From an uncultured Lachnospiraceae bacterium (GTDB lineage Bacteria; Bacillota; Clostridia; Lachnospirales; Lachnospiraceae), in the NCBI GenBank assembly GCA_947174185.1, contig CAMWHY010000017.1:1-33339 (forward strand): a stretch of DNA of 33,339 nucleotides, in the 5' to 3' direction. Below are positions 1 to 7,274 of this stretch, in pieces. Below the pieces are notes generated by a model that made no database searches, was not told the DNA's origin, and saw nothing but the letters and a program-made list of their open reading frames with translations. Numbering within the stretch: position 1 is the first letter of the stretch; every line of letters begins with the position of its first letter. A program made the position numbers and the translations under genes.

Positions 1-306
1 GTATTAGCCAGAGCGGATATTGGCATCGCTATGGGCGCGCTTGGCTCTGATGCGGCGATCGAAGCTGCGGATATCGTATTGATGGATGATGATCCATTAA
101 AGATCGCAAAGGCAATCAAGATCGCGAGAAAGTGTATCCGAATCGTCTATGAAAATATTTATTTTGCCATCGGAATTAAGGTGATCTGTCTGGCCCTTGG
201 GGCTCTGGGTATTGCAAATATGTGGCTGGCGATCTTTGCAGACGTTGGTGTGATGGTACTGGCGGTGATCAATGCCATACGGGCATTATTTGTGGCGAAA
301 TTGTAA
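1..306 (+). CDS. Heavy-metal (Zn/Cd/Pb) P1B-type ATPase, C-terminal fragment
   Basis: This is the 3' end of a metal-exporting P-type ATPase; the gene begins upstream of the window. The frame is open from base 1 and reads VLARADIGIAMG, which in the family follows the GDGINDAP hinge motif. The conserved GSDAAIEAADIVLMDD stretch comes next, then two C-terminal membrane helices. In these helices an Asn is followed by seven residues and a Lys (NIYFAIGIK), and twenty residues later by DVG. This fits the N-x7-K-x(10-20)-DxG signature of P1B-2 (Zn2+/Cd2+/Pb2+) pumps of the ZntA/CadA type. The gene ends 23 bp before a metal-sensing ArsR gene on the same strand, which supports a metal-efflux role. The exact metal cannot be decided because the N-terminal metal-binding domain and the CPC motif lie outside the window. 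Confidence 0.93.
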   Translation, partial: VLARADIGIAMGALGSDAAIEAADIVLMDDDPLKIAKAIKIARKCIRIVYENIYFAIGIKVICLALGALGIANMWLAIFADVGVMVLAVINAIRALFVAKL

Positions 307-329
307 GCAGATATCGAGGAGAATATATT

Positions 330-701
330 ATGCACATTCACGAAGATATTGAAATATGTGAAAATAAGGAGATTCATACAGACCTGTTAAAACAGGTCAG
401 AGATACCCTGCCGGAAGAAAACCAGCTTTATGACCTTGCGGAGCTTTTTAAGACATTTGGGGATTCTACACGGATACGGATCTTATTTGTTTTATTTGAG
501 GCGGAGGTATGTGTATGCGATATTGCGGAAGCTCTTCATATGACGCAGTCCGCCATTTCCCACCAGCTTCGGATTTTGAAGCAGAGCAAGCTGATCAAGA
601 GCAGAAGGGATGGAAAATCCATCTTTTATTCTCTGGCGGATGAACATGTCAAGACGATCATTGCGCAGGGAATGGATCATATTCTGGAAGACAGGCAATA
701 A
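330..701 (+). CDS. ArsR/SmtB-family metal-responsive repressor
   Basis: This is a 123-residue winged-helix repressor, expected to release DNA when it binds Zn, Cd or Pb and so to control the neighbouring pump. I chose ATG 330 because GAGGAG lies just upstream; the open frame extends back to 222, but that part overlaps the ATPase gene. The recognition helix region is TQSAISHQLRILKQSKLI. Two metal sites are visible. The alpha5 site has D104, H106, H117 and E120, with the spacing of the SmtB/CzrA zinc site. The alpha3 site has C61 and C63 (EVCVCD), as in CadC, and the N-terminus adds H2, H4, C10 and H16 as possible alpha3N ligands. Having the regulator downstream of the pump means autoregulation would need an operator upstream of the window. 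Family assignment is firm; the metal is inferred. Confidence 0.95.
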   Translation: MHIHEDIEICENKEIHTDLLKQVRDTLPEENQLYDLAELFKTFGDSTRIRILFVLFEAEVCVCDIAEALHMTQSAISHQLRILKQSKLIKSRRDGKSIFYSLADEHVKTIIAQGMDHILEDRQ

Positions 702-721
702 ATTTGGAAAGGATATTTTTT

Positions 722-1837
722 ATGATACGAATCTATACATTTACGCATAAAAAATATGATCTGCCTCCGGATGCCTTATATCAGCCTCTTCATGTGGGAC
801 GGAAACTTCACGGGGATCTTGGTTATCCGGGGGATGATACCGGTGATAACATTTCCCATCTGAACCAATATTATAGTGAGCTGACAGGGATTTACTGGAT
901 CTGGAAGAACTGCAAGGATGTGGATTATGTCGGCACAAGCCACTACCGCAGATATCTTCTGGATGAGGAACGAAAACTCTTTACTGCGGAGAAATATCTT
1001 TCCGCTTTCAAAGAGTATGATATCATTACAACCAGACGGGTTGTGCTGAATAATTCATATCATTATGGTTTTGCCGCCAATCATAATATTGCTGCGCTGG
1101 ATATGGTAGGGGAGGTATTGAAAGAGAAATATACCGTTTCAGAGACGTATCCTCCATATTATGAAACTTTCGTCCGGCTGGTGAATGGTCCGGAGACTTA
1201 CTTTGGCAATTTGTTTGTGACTGACAAAAAGAAATTTGATGCTTACGCGGAGTGGCTCTTTGATATATTTTTTGAGGTGCAGAAGCGGATCGATCTGGAT
1301 ACCGATGAGGATGATTATCATAAACGGGTATTTGGATTTATCTCGGAGTTTCTTTTGCTTGTATGGGTACAAGCGAACCAATATAAAGCACTGGAATGCA
1401 TGGTGGGTGTCTTTGGGGAAAAGGCGGAGACCCGGGAAATGAAGGAAAAACTTGCAGAATTTCTAAAAAAACAGGATATCGACGGCGCCAAAGCTTATTT
1501 TATGGAGAGTTGGAAATCAAGACCGGATATCATGATGGAGGCATCCGACCTGACCGGAGAACTGCGGCTGATTATGCAGATCATCACGACGGCGGATCAT
1601 GAAAAACGAAACGGACTGCAGACAGTATTGGAACGAGGTCTGGAACTGCCGGAATTGATCCATATCTTCAGGGAACTTAACAGCCGGATCAGTCACCGGA
1701 AAACCATACATACGATCGATACACAGGATGAAATGCTTCAGGAAATTCATCAGCACAACGCAGAATATGCTGATCTGTACCGGCAGGGAATCTCTGAAAT
1801 TGCGGTGTTGATTGCAGTGAAACTTCTGATTCAATGA
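722..1837 (+). CDS. DUF4422 glycosyltransferase-like protein
   Basis: This 371-residue protein has an N-terminal DUF4422 domain (about residues 1-235), recognised by IRIYTFTHKKYDLP, DNISHLNQYYSELTGIYWIW, VGTSHYRRYL and the GNLFVTDKKKFDAY region. DUF4422 occurs in capsule or exopolysaccharide glycosyltransferases, so transfer of a sugar to a cell-surface glycan is the likely but unproven role. The last ~135 residues are charged, look helical and match nothing I recognise. The start is ATG 722, preceded by GGAAAGGA; a TTG at 704 in the same frame falls on the ribosome site and is unlikely. Only 20 bp separate it from the ArsR gene, so it may be read from the same transcript. That is an odd partner for a metal pump, and no other polysaccharide genes are nearby. 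There is no signal peptide or membrane segment. Confidence 0.85.
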   Translation: MIRIYTFTHKKYDLPPDALYQPLHVGRKLHGDLGYPGDDTGDNISHLNQYYSELTGIYWIWKNCKDVDYVGTSHYRRYLLDEERKLFTAEKYLSAFKEYDIITTRRVVLNNSYHYGFAANHNIAALDMVGEVLKEKYTVSETYPPYYETFVRLVNGPETYFGNLFVTDKKKFDAYAEWLFDIFFEVQKRIDLDTDEDDYHKRVFGFISEFLLLVWVQANQYKALECMVGVFGEKAETREMKEKLAEFLKKQDIDGAKAYFMESWKSRPDIMMEASDLTGELRLIMQIITTADHEKRNGLQTVLERGLELPELIHIFRELNSRISHRKTIHTIDTQDEMLQEIHQHNAEYADLYRQGISEIAVLIAVKLLIQ

Positions 1838-1874
1838 TAATTTTTGTTGATAGAGTGATAATAATTCCCCTCTA

Positions 1875-1910
1875 CAACTATTCGCAAAAGGAAAGTTTTG
1901 CGAATAGTTG
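1875..1910. repeat. Perfect 15-bp inverted repeat between convergent genes
   Basis: CAACTATTCGCAAAA (1875-1889) is followed by a 6-base loop and its exact reverse complement (1896-1910). The repeat lies 37 bp after the DUF4422 stop and 23 bp after the rluA-family stop, so it sits at the end of two converging transcripts and could form a strong hairpin in either RNA. Neither side has a following T-run, so it is not a textbook intrinsic terminator, although the stem carries AAAA/TTTT next to the loop. A second short hairpin (GCTG-CGT-CAGC, 1910-1920) abuts it. It may protect the 3' end, terminate transcription by another route, or be a dispersed intergenic repeat. Confidence 0.7.
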
Positions 1911-1933
1911 CTGCGTCAGCCAGAGGAATCCAT

Positions 1934-2851
1934 TTAAGATTTTCTCAGTGTTGTAAGGATCTGTTCAAAATATTCCGGCAGCGGACTGTCAAACAGAACC
2001 GGCTTATTTGTAGACGGATGGATAAATCCAAGGGTTTTGGCATGAAGCGCCTGACCATCCGTTTTAAAACGATTGGATTTTTTCCCATATAATTCATCGC
2101 CAAGTAAGGGATGTCCAAGACTTGCCATATGGACGCGGATCTGGTGTGTGCGGCCGGTTTCCAGATTACATTGGATATAAGTATATTGCGAAAAACGCTC
2201 AAGCACTTGATAATGTGTAATGGCTGGTTTTCCGTTTTTTGGATTAATACTCATTTTTTTGCGCTCATTAGGATGTCTGCCAATGGGCTGGTCGATGGTA
2301 CCGGCGTTTTCTTTGAGCACGCCGGTTACAATTGCATGATATGTTCTCTGAATACTGTGTTCTTTTAGCTGCATGGCGATATCATTGTGACAGGCATCGT
2401 TTTTGCAGATTACAAGCAGACCGGTGGTATCTTTATCGATCCGATGAACGATGCCGGGACGCATAACGCCATTGATTCCTGATAAATGATCACCGCAATG
2501 ATACATGACAGCATTGACTAATGTATTGTCAAAATGTCCTGCCGCCGGATGAACAACCATATTTTTGGGCTTATTTATGACGATTAGATCGTCATCTTCA
2601 TAAATAATATCAAGAGGGATGGCCTGGGGCTGAATTTCCGGCAGGACAGGCTGTGGCACAATGATCGACACTTCGTCTTCCATATGAAGTAAAGAGGACG
2701 CTTTCACCGGTTTTTCATTCACGATGACAGCTCCCTCTTTAATGAGCTTTTGAATATAATTTCTGGAACATTCGGTAAGAAGGCTGCTGAGATATTTATC
2801 CAGCCGTTCATTTTCCTGCTCCGCACCTACAGTAAAACGATACTCCGACAT
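1934..2851 (-). CDS. rluD: RluA/RluD-family 23S rRNA pseudouridine synthase
   Basis: This 305-residue enzyme should convert specific uridines of large-subunit rRNA to pseudouridine. An N-terminal S4 RNA-binding domain (RLDKYLSSLL through the INVNEKPVK-like segment, about residues 10-75) precedes the catalytic domain. The latter carries HRIDKDTTGLLV, whose Asp is the family's catalytic residue, and the LETGRTHQIRVHMA motif. I start at ATG 2851 (MSEYRF); an in-frame TTG at 2896 gives 15 more residues but has no ribosome site, while 2851 has AGGAAG about 14 nt upstream. It follows lspA closely, a pairing common in Firmicutes, and is the last gene of the aroB-lspA-rluD unit. The target uridine, and therefore the exact symbol (RluD versus another RluA-type), cannot be read from sequence. 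Confidence 0.92.
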   Translation of the reverse strand: MSEYRFTVGAEQENERLDKYLSSLLTECSRNYIQKLIKEGAVIVNEKPVKASSLLHMEDEVSIIVPQPVLPEIQPQAIPLDIIYEDDDLIVINKPKNMVVHPAAGHFDNTLVNAVMYHCGDHLSGINGVMRPGIVHRIDKDTTGLLVICKNDACHNDIAMQLKEHSIQRTYHAIVTGVLKENAGTIDQPIGRHPNERKKMSINPKNGKPAITHYQVLERFSQYTYIQCNLETGRTHQIRVHMASLGHPLLGDELYGKKSNRFKTDGQALHAKTLGFIHPSTNKPVLFDSPLPEYFEQILTTLRKS

Positions 2852-2911
2852 TCGTCCGGTTTTTGCTTCCTTTCTTTGGATAGTTCTTTTCAGCAAATGC
2901 TTATGGATGCT

Positions 2912-3451
2912 TCATTGATCGTCATTGGGATTCAGATGTTCTTTCTTACGTAGAAAATCAAAATCTTCCTCCTTAAAAAAGAACAGGATCAATACCGCAA
3001 GCCATAATGTGGTCACTGTGATATAAATGTCTGCCACATTAAACACAGGAAAATCAATGAGTTTAAAATAGATAAAATCAACAACATATCCCTTTAGACC
3101 ACGGTCTATGGTATTTCCAATCGCGCCAGCCAGGATAATGCTAAGAGCAATATGAAGCTTACGGTATTTCTTTTCCAAAGGCAATTTTAGAAGCAGCCAT
3201 GCAATCACAAAAAATACTACAACAGCAATCATAATAAAATAGATCCGTTTTCCCTGCAGCATACCGAACGCTGCGCCGCGGTTCTCCACATAATTTAGTT
3301 CTAAGATATCTGTGAGGATCGGAACGGCAGATTTATCCTTTAAAAGCTGCGTCATGAACGCTTTTGTCCATTGATCTAAAGCGATGCCTGCGATTAAAAT
3401 GATCACGTCCAGAGATAACATTATTTTATTTATATGCTTATTCATTTTCAT
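2912..3451 (-). CDS. lspA: Lipoprotein signal peptidase (signal peptidase II)
   Basis: This integral membrane aspartic protease of 179 residues cleaves the signal peptide from prolipoproteins after the lipobox Cys is diacylated. The family motifs are present: DQWTK in the first helix region, NRGAAFG, GAIGNTIDR, and VVDFI with FPVFNVADI. The two catalytic Asp residues are the D of NTIDR and the D of NVADI. Four hydrophobic helices are visible. ATG 3451 is preferred because AGGAGA lies 9 nt upstream; an in-frame TTG at 3454 and an ATG at 3445 are alternatives. The start overlaps the aroB end by 14 bp, implying translational coupling. The carboxypeptidase at 7275-8273 has a lipobox and would be a substrate. 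Confidence 0.96.
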   Translation of the reverse strand: MKMNKHINKIMLSLDVIILIAGIALDQWTKAFMTQLLKDKSAVPILTDILELNYVENRGAAFGMLQGKRIYFIMIAVVVFFVIAWLLLKLPLEKKYRKLHIALSIILAGAIGNTIDRGLKGYVVDFIYFKLIDFPVFNVADIYITVTTLWLAVLILFFFKEEDFDFLRKKEHLNPNDDQ

Positions 3452-4532
3452 CAAAACTGATCTCCTGTAATGCCGCGAGCATTTCTTCCGCCGTTACACT
3501 TGTATCAATTACAGCCTTCCCGACCTTTTTCAGCAGAATAAATTTGATCCCTCCACCATCCGATTTCTTATCTGCTTTAGTTAATTCCACGATCTTTTCC
3601 GGTTCAATCTCCGTCATGCTGATTGGAAGACCAAATGGTACGAACATATCGCGGATCTCGTAATATTCCTCCATGGATAGTTTCTCTTTTTTCCAGGATA
3701 TATATGCGGCGCAGATGCTGCCGAGAGCCACACATTCCCCGTGAAGAAGTTTAAAATCCATATATTTTTCAATTGCATGTCCAAGTGTATGTCCCAAATT
3801 TAAGATTGCACGTTCTCCGTTTTCATAAGGATCACGCTCCACCACTCGCTGTTTACACTTGCAACAGGTTTCGATCATCTCCTCCAATGTCGCCGGATCA
3901 CGGTCTTGGATCTCATATATCTTCCCCAGAAGCCATTCATAGAATGATGCGTCCATAATTAGTCCATACTTCAGGACCTCTGCCATACCGGAATAAAACT
4001 GCCTTGCATCCAGCGTAGACAGTGTTGCTGTATTAATATATACCAGTTTAGGCATATAAAAGGCGCCGACCATGTTCTTGTACTGGTCAAAGTCAACTCC
4101 TGTCTTGCCGCCGATACTGCTGTCCACCTGTGCCAATAGACTGGTGGGTATCTGGATCACAGCGATTCCCCGCATATAGATGGATGCCGCAAATCCCGCC
4201 AGATCGCCGACCACGCCGCCCCCCAGCGCAATGATACAGTCCTTACGGTCAAATTGATGTTCCACCAGTTCCTTTAATACAGCTTGTACGGTAACTAAGT
4301 TTTTACTGTCCTCTCCGGCTGTAAATGATGTGGAATAAACTTCTTTATATACCGTTGCGGCTTTTTCCATGACTGCATCAAGATAAATCGGTCCCACATT
4401 GGTATCTGTCACGATCATGCACCGCCTGTCGCGATATGGCTCTAACCCTTCTGCAAGCGCCTCAAAATCGTTTTCTATGACGATGTCATAGATGGGTTTT
4501 TTGTTCATAGTAATTGACAGTTTCGCTGACAT
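3438..4532 (-). CDS. aroB: 3-dehydroquinate synthase
   Basis: This 364-residue NAD-dependent enzyme converts DAHP to 3-dehydroquinate, the second step of the shikimate pathway. Visible motifs are the dinucleotide-binding GGGVVGDLAGF, PTSLLAQVDSSIGGKTG, the EVLKYGLI segment with a metal-ligand Glu, NLGHTLGHAIE, and LLHGECVALG with a metal-ligand His. The length is normal for the family. ATG 4532 is preceded by AGGAGA with 7-nt spacing. It is the first gene of a three-gene run with lspA and rluD and is isolated from other aro genes. A good promoter lies just upstream at 4568-4596. Confidence 0.97.
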   Translation of the reverse strand: MSAKLSITMNKKPIYDIVIENDFEALAEGLEPYRDRRCMIVTDTNVGPIYLDAVMEKAATVYKEVYSTSFTAGEDSKNLVTVQAVLKELVEHQFDRKDCIIALGGGVVGDLAGFAASIYMRGIAVIQIPTSLLAQVDSSIGGKTGVDFDQYKNMVGAFYMPKLVYINTATLSTLDARQFYSGMAEVLKYGLIMDASFYEWLLGKIYEIQDRDPATLEEMIETCCKCKQRVVERDPYENGERAILNLGHTLGHAIEKYMDFKLLHGECVALGSICAAYISWKKEKLSMEEYYEIRDMFVPFGLPISMTEIEPEKIVELTKADKKSDGGGIKFILLKKVGKAVIDTSVTAEEMLAALQEISFDENE

Positions 4533-4567
4533 GATATTTTCTCCTGTAATTTATTGGCTTTTCTCTA

Positions 4568-4596
4568 ATCTTATCAATCAATCGCATTGATGTCAA
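4568..4596 (-). promoter_or_regulatory. Promoter of aroB-lspA-rluD
   Basis: On the - strand TTGACA (4591-4596) is followed by a 17-bp spacer and TAAGAT (4568-4573), a near-consensus sigma-A promoter. Transcription would begin near 4561, about 30 bp before the aroB ATG. It lies directly behind the sepF terminator, so the two units are separated. Confidence 0.8.
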
Positions 4597-4609
4597 TCTC
4601 ATTATTAAG

Positions 4610-4645
4610 TGCAACAAAAACAGCGACACTAAAAAACTATGTCGC
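4610..4645 (-). terminator. Intrinsic terminator after sepF
   Basis: Read on the - strand, GCGACA (4640-4645) pairs with TGTCGC (4623-4628), with a further TA/TA pairing and a T-rich loop. TGTTTTTGTT follows downstream. This is a stem plus U-run located 38 bp past the sepF stop. Confidence 0.75.
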
Positions 4646-4682
4646 CGTCTTTATATGCTGCCTATGTATCTAAGATATCTAA

Positions 4683-5162
4683 TCAATCCTCAGAGGCACC
4701 AATCAGATCCTGAAATGCACCTGAAATCTCTACGCCATCCGGAACGATGATAAAAATACTATTGGAAATCTTCTGCATGATACCATTCATTGCATAGGTT
4801 GAACCCATTGCAAAATCCAGAATTCTTCTTGCTGTCTCCACATCAATATTTTCAAGATTCAGGATCACCGTTCTGCCGTCCAGAAGAGTATCGGTAATCG
4901 TCTTGGCATCTTCCATTGATTCTGGCTTAATACCAAATACATCACCGCTTCCTGCCGTATTGTTCTTTTTACGGCTGATCGGCATCGGTGTTACTTTCTG
5001 GATCTTCTTTTTGGGCGGTTCTTCTTCCGTATAATCTCTTGACGACTGTTTATAGGAAGGCACTCTTACAAGGTTATCATCGATATATTCTTCATCATCA
5101 TAGTACTCATCATCAGGTTCTCTCATCTTAAATGCATTTAAGAAATCACCTATTGCTCCCAT
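4683..5162 (-). CDS. sepF: Cell division protein SepF
   Basis: This 159-residue FtsZ-associated protein bundles and membrane-anchors FtsZ filaments at the division septum in Gram-positive bacteria. The N-terminus (MGAIGDFLNAFKM) is the short amphipathic membrane-binding helix. An acidic, Tyr/Glu/Asp-rich linker follows (about residues 15-75), then the conserved C-terminal SepF domain (about 80-155) with EDAKTITDTLLDGRTVILNL and the ARRILDFAMGSTYAMNG segment. ATG 5162 has GGAGG 8 nt upstream. The usual ylm neighbours (yggS/ylmE, ylmG, ylmH) are absent; it sits alone between its own promoter and terminator, downstream of an HlyD-like gene. Regulation by a Fur-type factor is suggested by the palindrome at its start site. 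Confidence 0.95.
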   Translation of the reverse strand: MGAIGDFLNAFKMREPDDEYYDDEEYIDDNLVRVPSYKQSSRDYTEEEPPKKKIQKVTPMPISRKKNNTAGSGDVFGIKPESMEDAKTITDTLLDGRTVILNLENIDVETARRILDFAMGSTYAMNGIMQKISNSIFIIVPDGVEISGAFQDLIGASED

Positions 5163-5190
5163 CTGTCAATCCTCCATTTCAATTAATCCT

Positions 5191-5207
5191 ATGGTAATGA
5201 TTACCAT
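5191..5207. promoter_or_regulatory. Fur/Zur-like 7-1-7 operator at the sepF start site
   Basis: ATGGTAATGATTACCAT is a perfect palindrome around a single central base. Its core TGGTAAT-N-ATTACCA has the 7-1-7 layout of Fur-family boxes. It differs at one base per half from the B. subtilis Fur consensus (TGATAAT-N-ATTATCA) and at one base per half from the Zur consensus (TCGTAAT-N-ATTACGA). It spans roughly +1 to +17 of the sepF transcript, where a bound repressor would block transcription. As RNA it could only form a hairpin with an impossibly tight one-base loop, so DNA binding is the more natural reading. Binding is inferred, not shown. Confidence 0.6.
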
Positions 5208-5213
5208 AATTAT

Positions 5214-5242
5214 ATTATGTAACTTAATTGAAATTATGTCAA
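5214..5242 (-). promoter_or_regulatory. Promoter of sepF
   Basis: On the - strand TTGACA (5237-5242), a 17-bp spacer and CATAAT (5214-5219) form a near-perfect sigma-A promoter. The 45 bases upstream of the -35 are almost pure A/T with A- and T-runs, like an UP element. The predicted start near 5207 coincides with the palindrome at 5191-5207. Confidence 0.85.
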
Positions 5243-5302
5243 CTCTTTTTTTTAAAATTTTATTAAAAATATTAAAATATTAATAAGTTTATGAAATTTC
5301 AG

Positions 5303-6682
5303 CTATTCAAATATAAAATCGTCAGGTGATACCACTGAAGCATCCAGCACTATATAGTCATATTCATTGATGCCGCTGGGGGTATTCTTCTGTATAATGG
5401 CATATTCATCATTCTGGTACAGAATTACGATCTGGCGAAATTCCGCATATCCCTGATTGATACAATAGACACCCACCAGTTCTCCTACCTGGCTGACTGC
5501 GTTTTCGCTCATGGAATTTTCCATTAATAGATAATCCCCGATCTTTAACTGGTTCGTATCTACATAGATCCCTTCATCATTTTCGGCATATACTGATACC
5601 GAAACCACTTCTGAAGACTGCTGACCATCTTCCAGAAATGTCTTCCTCAGAAATGTTGAGTTATTGGCATCGATCCTGTCGATACGGTAAGCTTCCGGAA
5701 CCACGTTAAACTGACGGTGATCGATTGCAGAGATAGGTATTTTCAACCCCTGTTCATTGTGGGTTACCAGTTCAATATCAATAAAGCGTTCGTTGCAGAA
5801 AGTTACAACAGAATTATTCAGGGAAAGGTAGGCATAGAATTCGTCCCCAAGCTGCTGTACCCTGATCCCTGCCCAGACCGTCTCCTGCGTGGATAAAAAC
5901 TTGATTTCCACATAGGACTCACCCATCAGCTCTAAAGCACGTTTCTCTTCTAACGGAATAACCAGCGTCCAATTTTCGGAAGTGATCATCTTGTAGACAT
6001 CCTGCCCTTGTTCAACCAGCGTGTTGTTGATCATCTGATGTTTTTCGTACTGTGCCGTATCAAACATTTCCGACGTAATCCCATTGTCTGAAACATTTTC
6101 ATATCCATCCGTATGATAAACAACGTACCCTGCCTGAGGGGCACGGTTTAACTTTACCAGATCGAGATTGATATTGGCACGTTCTCCATCCAGTTCTTTT
6201 AAGATATTCATATTAGCCAGCTTCAGGATAGAACCGTCCATGGCATATAAAAAATCATATACTTTTGAAAAATCAGATTTATCAAAAGTGGAATTAAAAT
6301 TGATGATATCTGTCCTGAGATTGGAAAGATCCTGATCAGATAAAGAGTTTTCTCCAAGATTATCCTGATTCAACAGTTCATCCAATGCGCCGCCTTCGTC
6401 AATAATATATAAAAGGTCGCCGGATGCAAGATGCTCGCCCTCTCTGGCCAGATAATTAATAAATCCTGTATCCGTACATTGAAATATCTTCTCTTCCCGG
6501 ATGGCGATTCCTGTATAAACGCTGGAAATCGCCAGAGAACCTTCCCTCACCTGATAAGAAGAGATATCATTTCTGTTAATCAGTTTAAAAAACTGGCTGA
6601 TGATATAAATAGTAATAATCAGAACAATAAATAATCCTATTTGTCTGTTATTTGTTCTTTGCTGCTTTCTTTGACTGCTCAT
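5303..6682 (-). CDS. HlyD-like membrane-anchored adaptor protein of unknown role
   Basis: This 459-residue protein has a basic N-terminus, one membrane helix at about residues 15-33, and a long extracytoplasmic part. After the helix comes a barrel-sandwich (biotinyl/lipoyl-like) segment, GFINYLAREGEHLASGDLLY. A helical region follows at about residues 105-185, then a return strand (AGYVVYHTDGYENVS), beta-rich domains and a conserved-looking tail (GINEYDYIVLDASVV). This is the layout of HlyD/membrane-fusion adaptors, but no transporter or outer pore gene is adjacent, and a single-membrane cell needs no periplasmic bridge. It is 33 bp downstream of a P-loop gene and upstream of sepF, so a cell-envelope or division role is possible. 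The ribosome site before ATG 6682 is poor. The fold-level call is fairly sure; the function is unknown. Confidence 0.75.
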   Translation of the reverse strand: MSSQRKQQRTNNRQIGLFIVLIITIYIISQFFKLINRNDISSYQVREGSLAISSVYTGIAIREEKIFQCTDTGFINYLAREGEHLASGDLLYIIDEGGALDELLNQDNLGENSLSDQDLSNLRTDIINFNSTFDKSDFSKVYDFLYAMDGSILKLANMNILKELDGERANINLDLVKLNRAPQAGYVVYHTDGYENVSDNGITSEMFDTAQYEKHQMINNTLVEQGQDVYKMITSENWTLVIPLEEKRALELMGESYVEIKFLSTQETVWAGIRVQQLGDEFYAYLSLNNSVVTFCNERFIDIELVTHNEQGLKIPISAIDHRQFNVVPEAYRIDRIDANNSTFLRKTFLEDGQQSSEVVSVSVYAENDEGIYVDTNQLKIGDYLLMENSMSENAVSQVGELVGVYCINQGYAEFRQIVILYQNDEYAIIQKNTPSGINEYDYIVLDASVVSPDDFIFE

Positions 6683-6715
6683 TTTATTAAAATATATAAC
6701 TGTTTATTTGGATCA

Positions 6716-7135
6716 TTAAAGTGATACGATAATATCTGTACGATATTTTTCCGGTAGTTCGCTTTCATCCATTGCGATACTCATATACAGCGTAACATTC
6801 ATACGATTGCTTAAATCAGCAAATTTATCAAGTGTTGCCAGAATTTCTTCCTTTTTTGCGGAAGCAATCCGTAAGAAATTATCGAAATAAAGCTGTTCTA
6901 AATCATGGTCTGTTGAAATGATGCCGCATACAAATCCATAAAATTCATCCGTCGTTGCAAAGTCGAACTCGGATACATCTACAAGTCTGATTTTATTATT
7001 CAGTTCATACATGTGTTTCGTATTCTTATCGAGATAAGCAATCGTACCATTTACCTTGGTAATTTCTTGATTTGCTTTCTCCAACAGCTTTGTTGTCTTT
7101 CCTTTTCCTTCATTTCCAACGATCAATTGAATCAT
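6716..7135 (-). CDS. Small P-loop NTPase of unknown function
   Basis: This 139-residue soluble protein starts at ATG 7135 (MIQLIVGNEGKGKTTKLLEK), with GGAGG 9 nt upstream; the open frame runs 15 residues further back but without support. A Walker A motif, GNEGKGKT, lies at residues 7-14 right after the first beta strand. Later strands read TIAYLDKN, IRLVDVSEFDF and VTLYMSIAMDESELPEKY. The last ends in Ser before an acidic ELP-type segment, a possible sensor or Walker B-like region. It is too short for a full AAA+ or RecA ATPase, and such proteins are sometimes loosely annotated as PilT-like. It heads the unit with the HlyD-like gene and has a promoter at 7197-7225. I do not recognise a defined function. 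Confidence 0.75.
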   Translation of the reverse strand: MIQLIVGNEGKGKTTKLLEKANQEITKVNGTIAYLDKNTKHMYELNNKIRLVDVSEFDFATTDEFYGFVCGIISTDHDLEQLYFDNFLRIASAKKEEILATLDKFADLSNRMNVTLYMSIAMDESELPEKYRTDIIVSL

Positions 7136-7196
7136 GCTTCCATCCTCCGAATTTTTATATATTGGTATGTTAAAAAACAAAATTTATCATAAAATT

Positions 7197-7225
7197 ATTA
7201 TACAGTATTCTAACAGATAGTACAA
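7197..7225 (-). promoter_or_regulatory. Promoter of the P-loop / HlyD-like unit
   Basis: On the - strand TTGTAC (7220-7225), a 17-bp spacer and a perfect TATAAT (7197-7202) form a strong sigma-A-like promoter, with a start near 7190 and a ~55-nt leader. It separates this unit from the shape-gene cluster, whose last stop lies at 7275. I see no clear terminator for that cluster in 7226-7274. Confidence 0.75.
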
Positions 7226-7274
7226 CTCATTTTTACAAGAGATACAAAGTTTTCAGTGTTATACAAAGCCAGTA

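Noticed and set aside
222-329. Upstream extension of the ArsR open frame
   Set aside because: It overlaps the ATPase coding region in another frame and has no ribosome site; ATG 330 has GAGGAG and gives the normal family N-terminus.
7226-7274. Possible terminator after the carboxypeptidase gene
   Set aside because: The bases hold a direct repeat (ATACAAAG twice) but no inverted repeat followed by a T-run.
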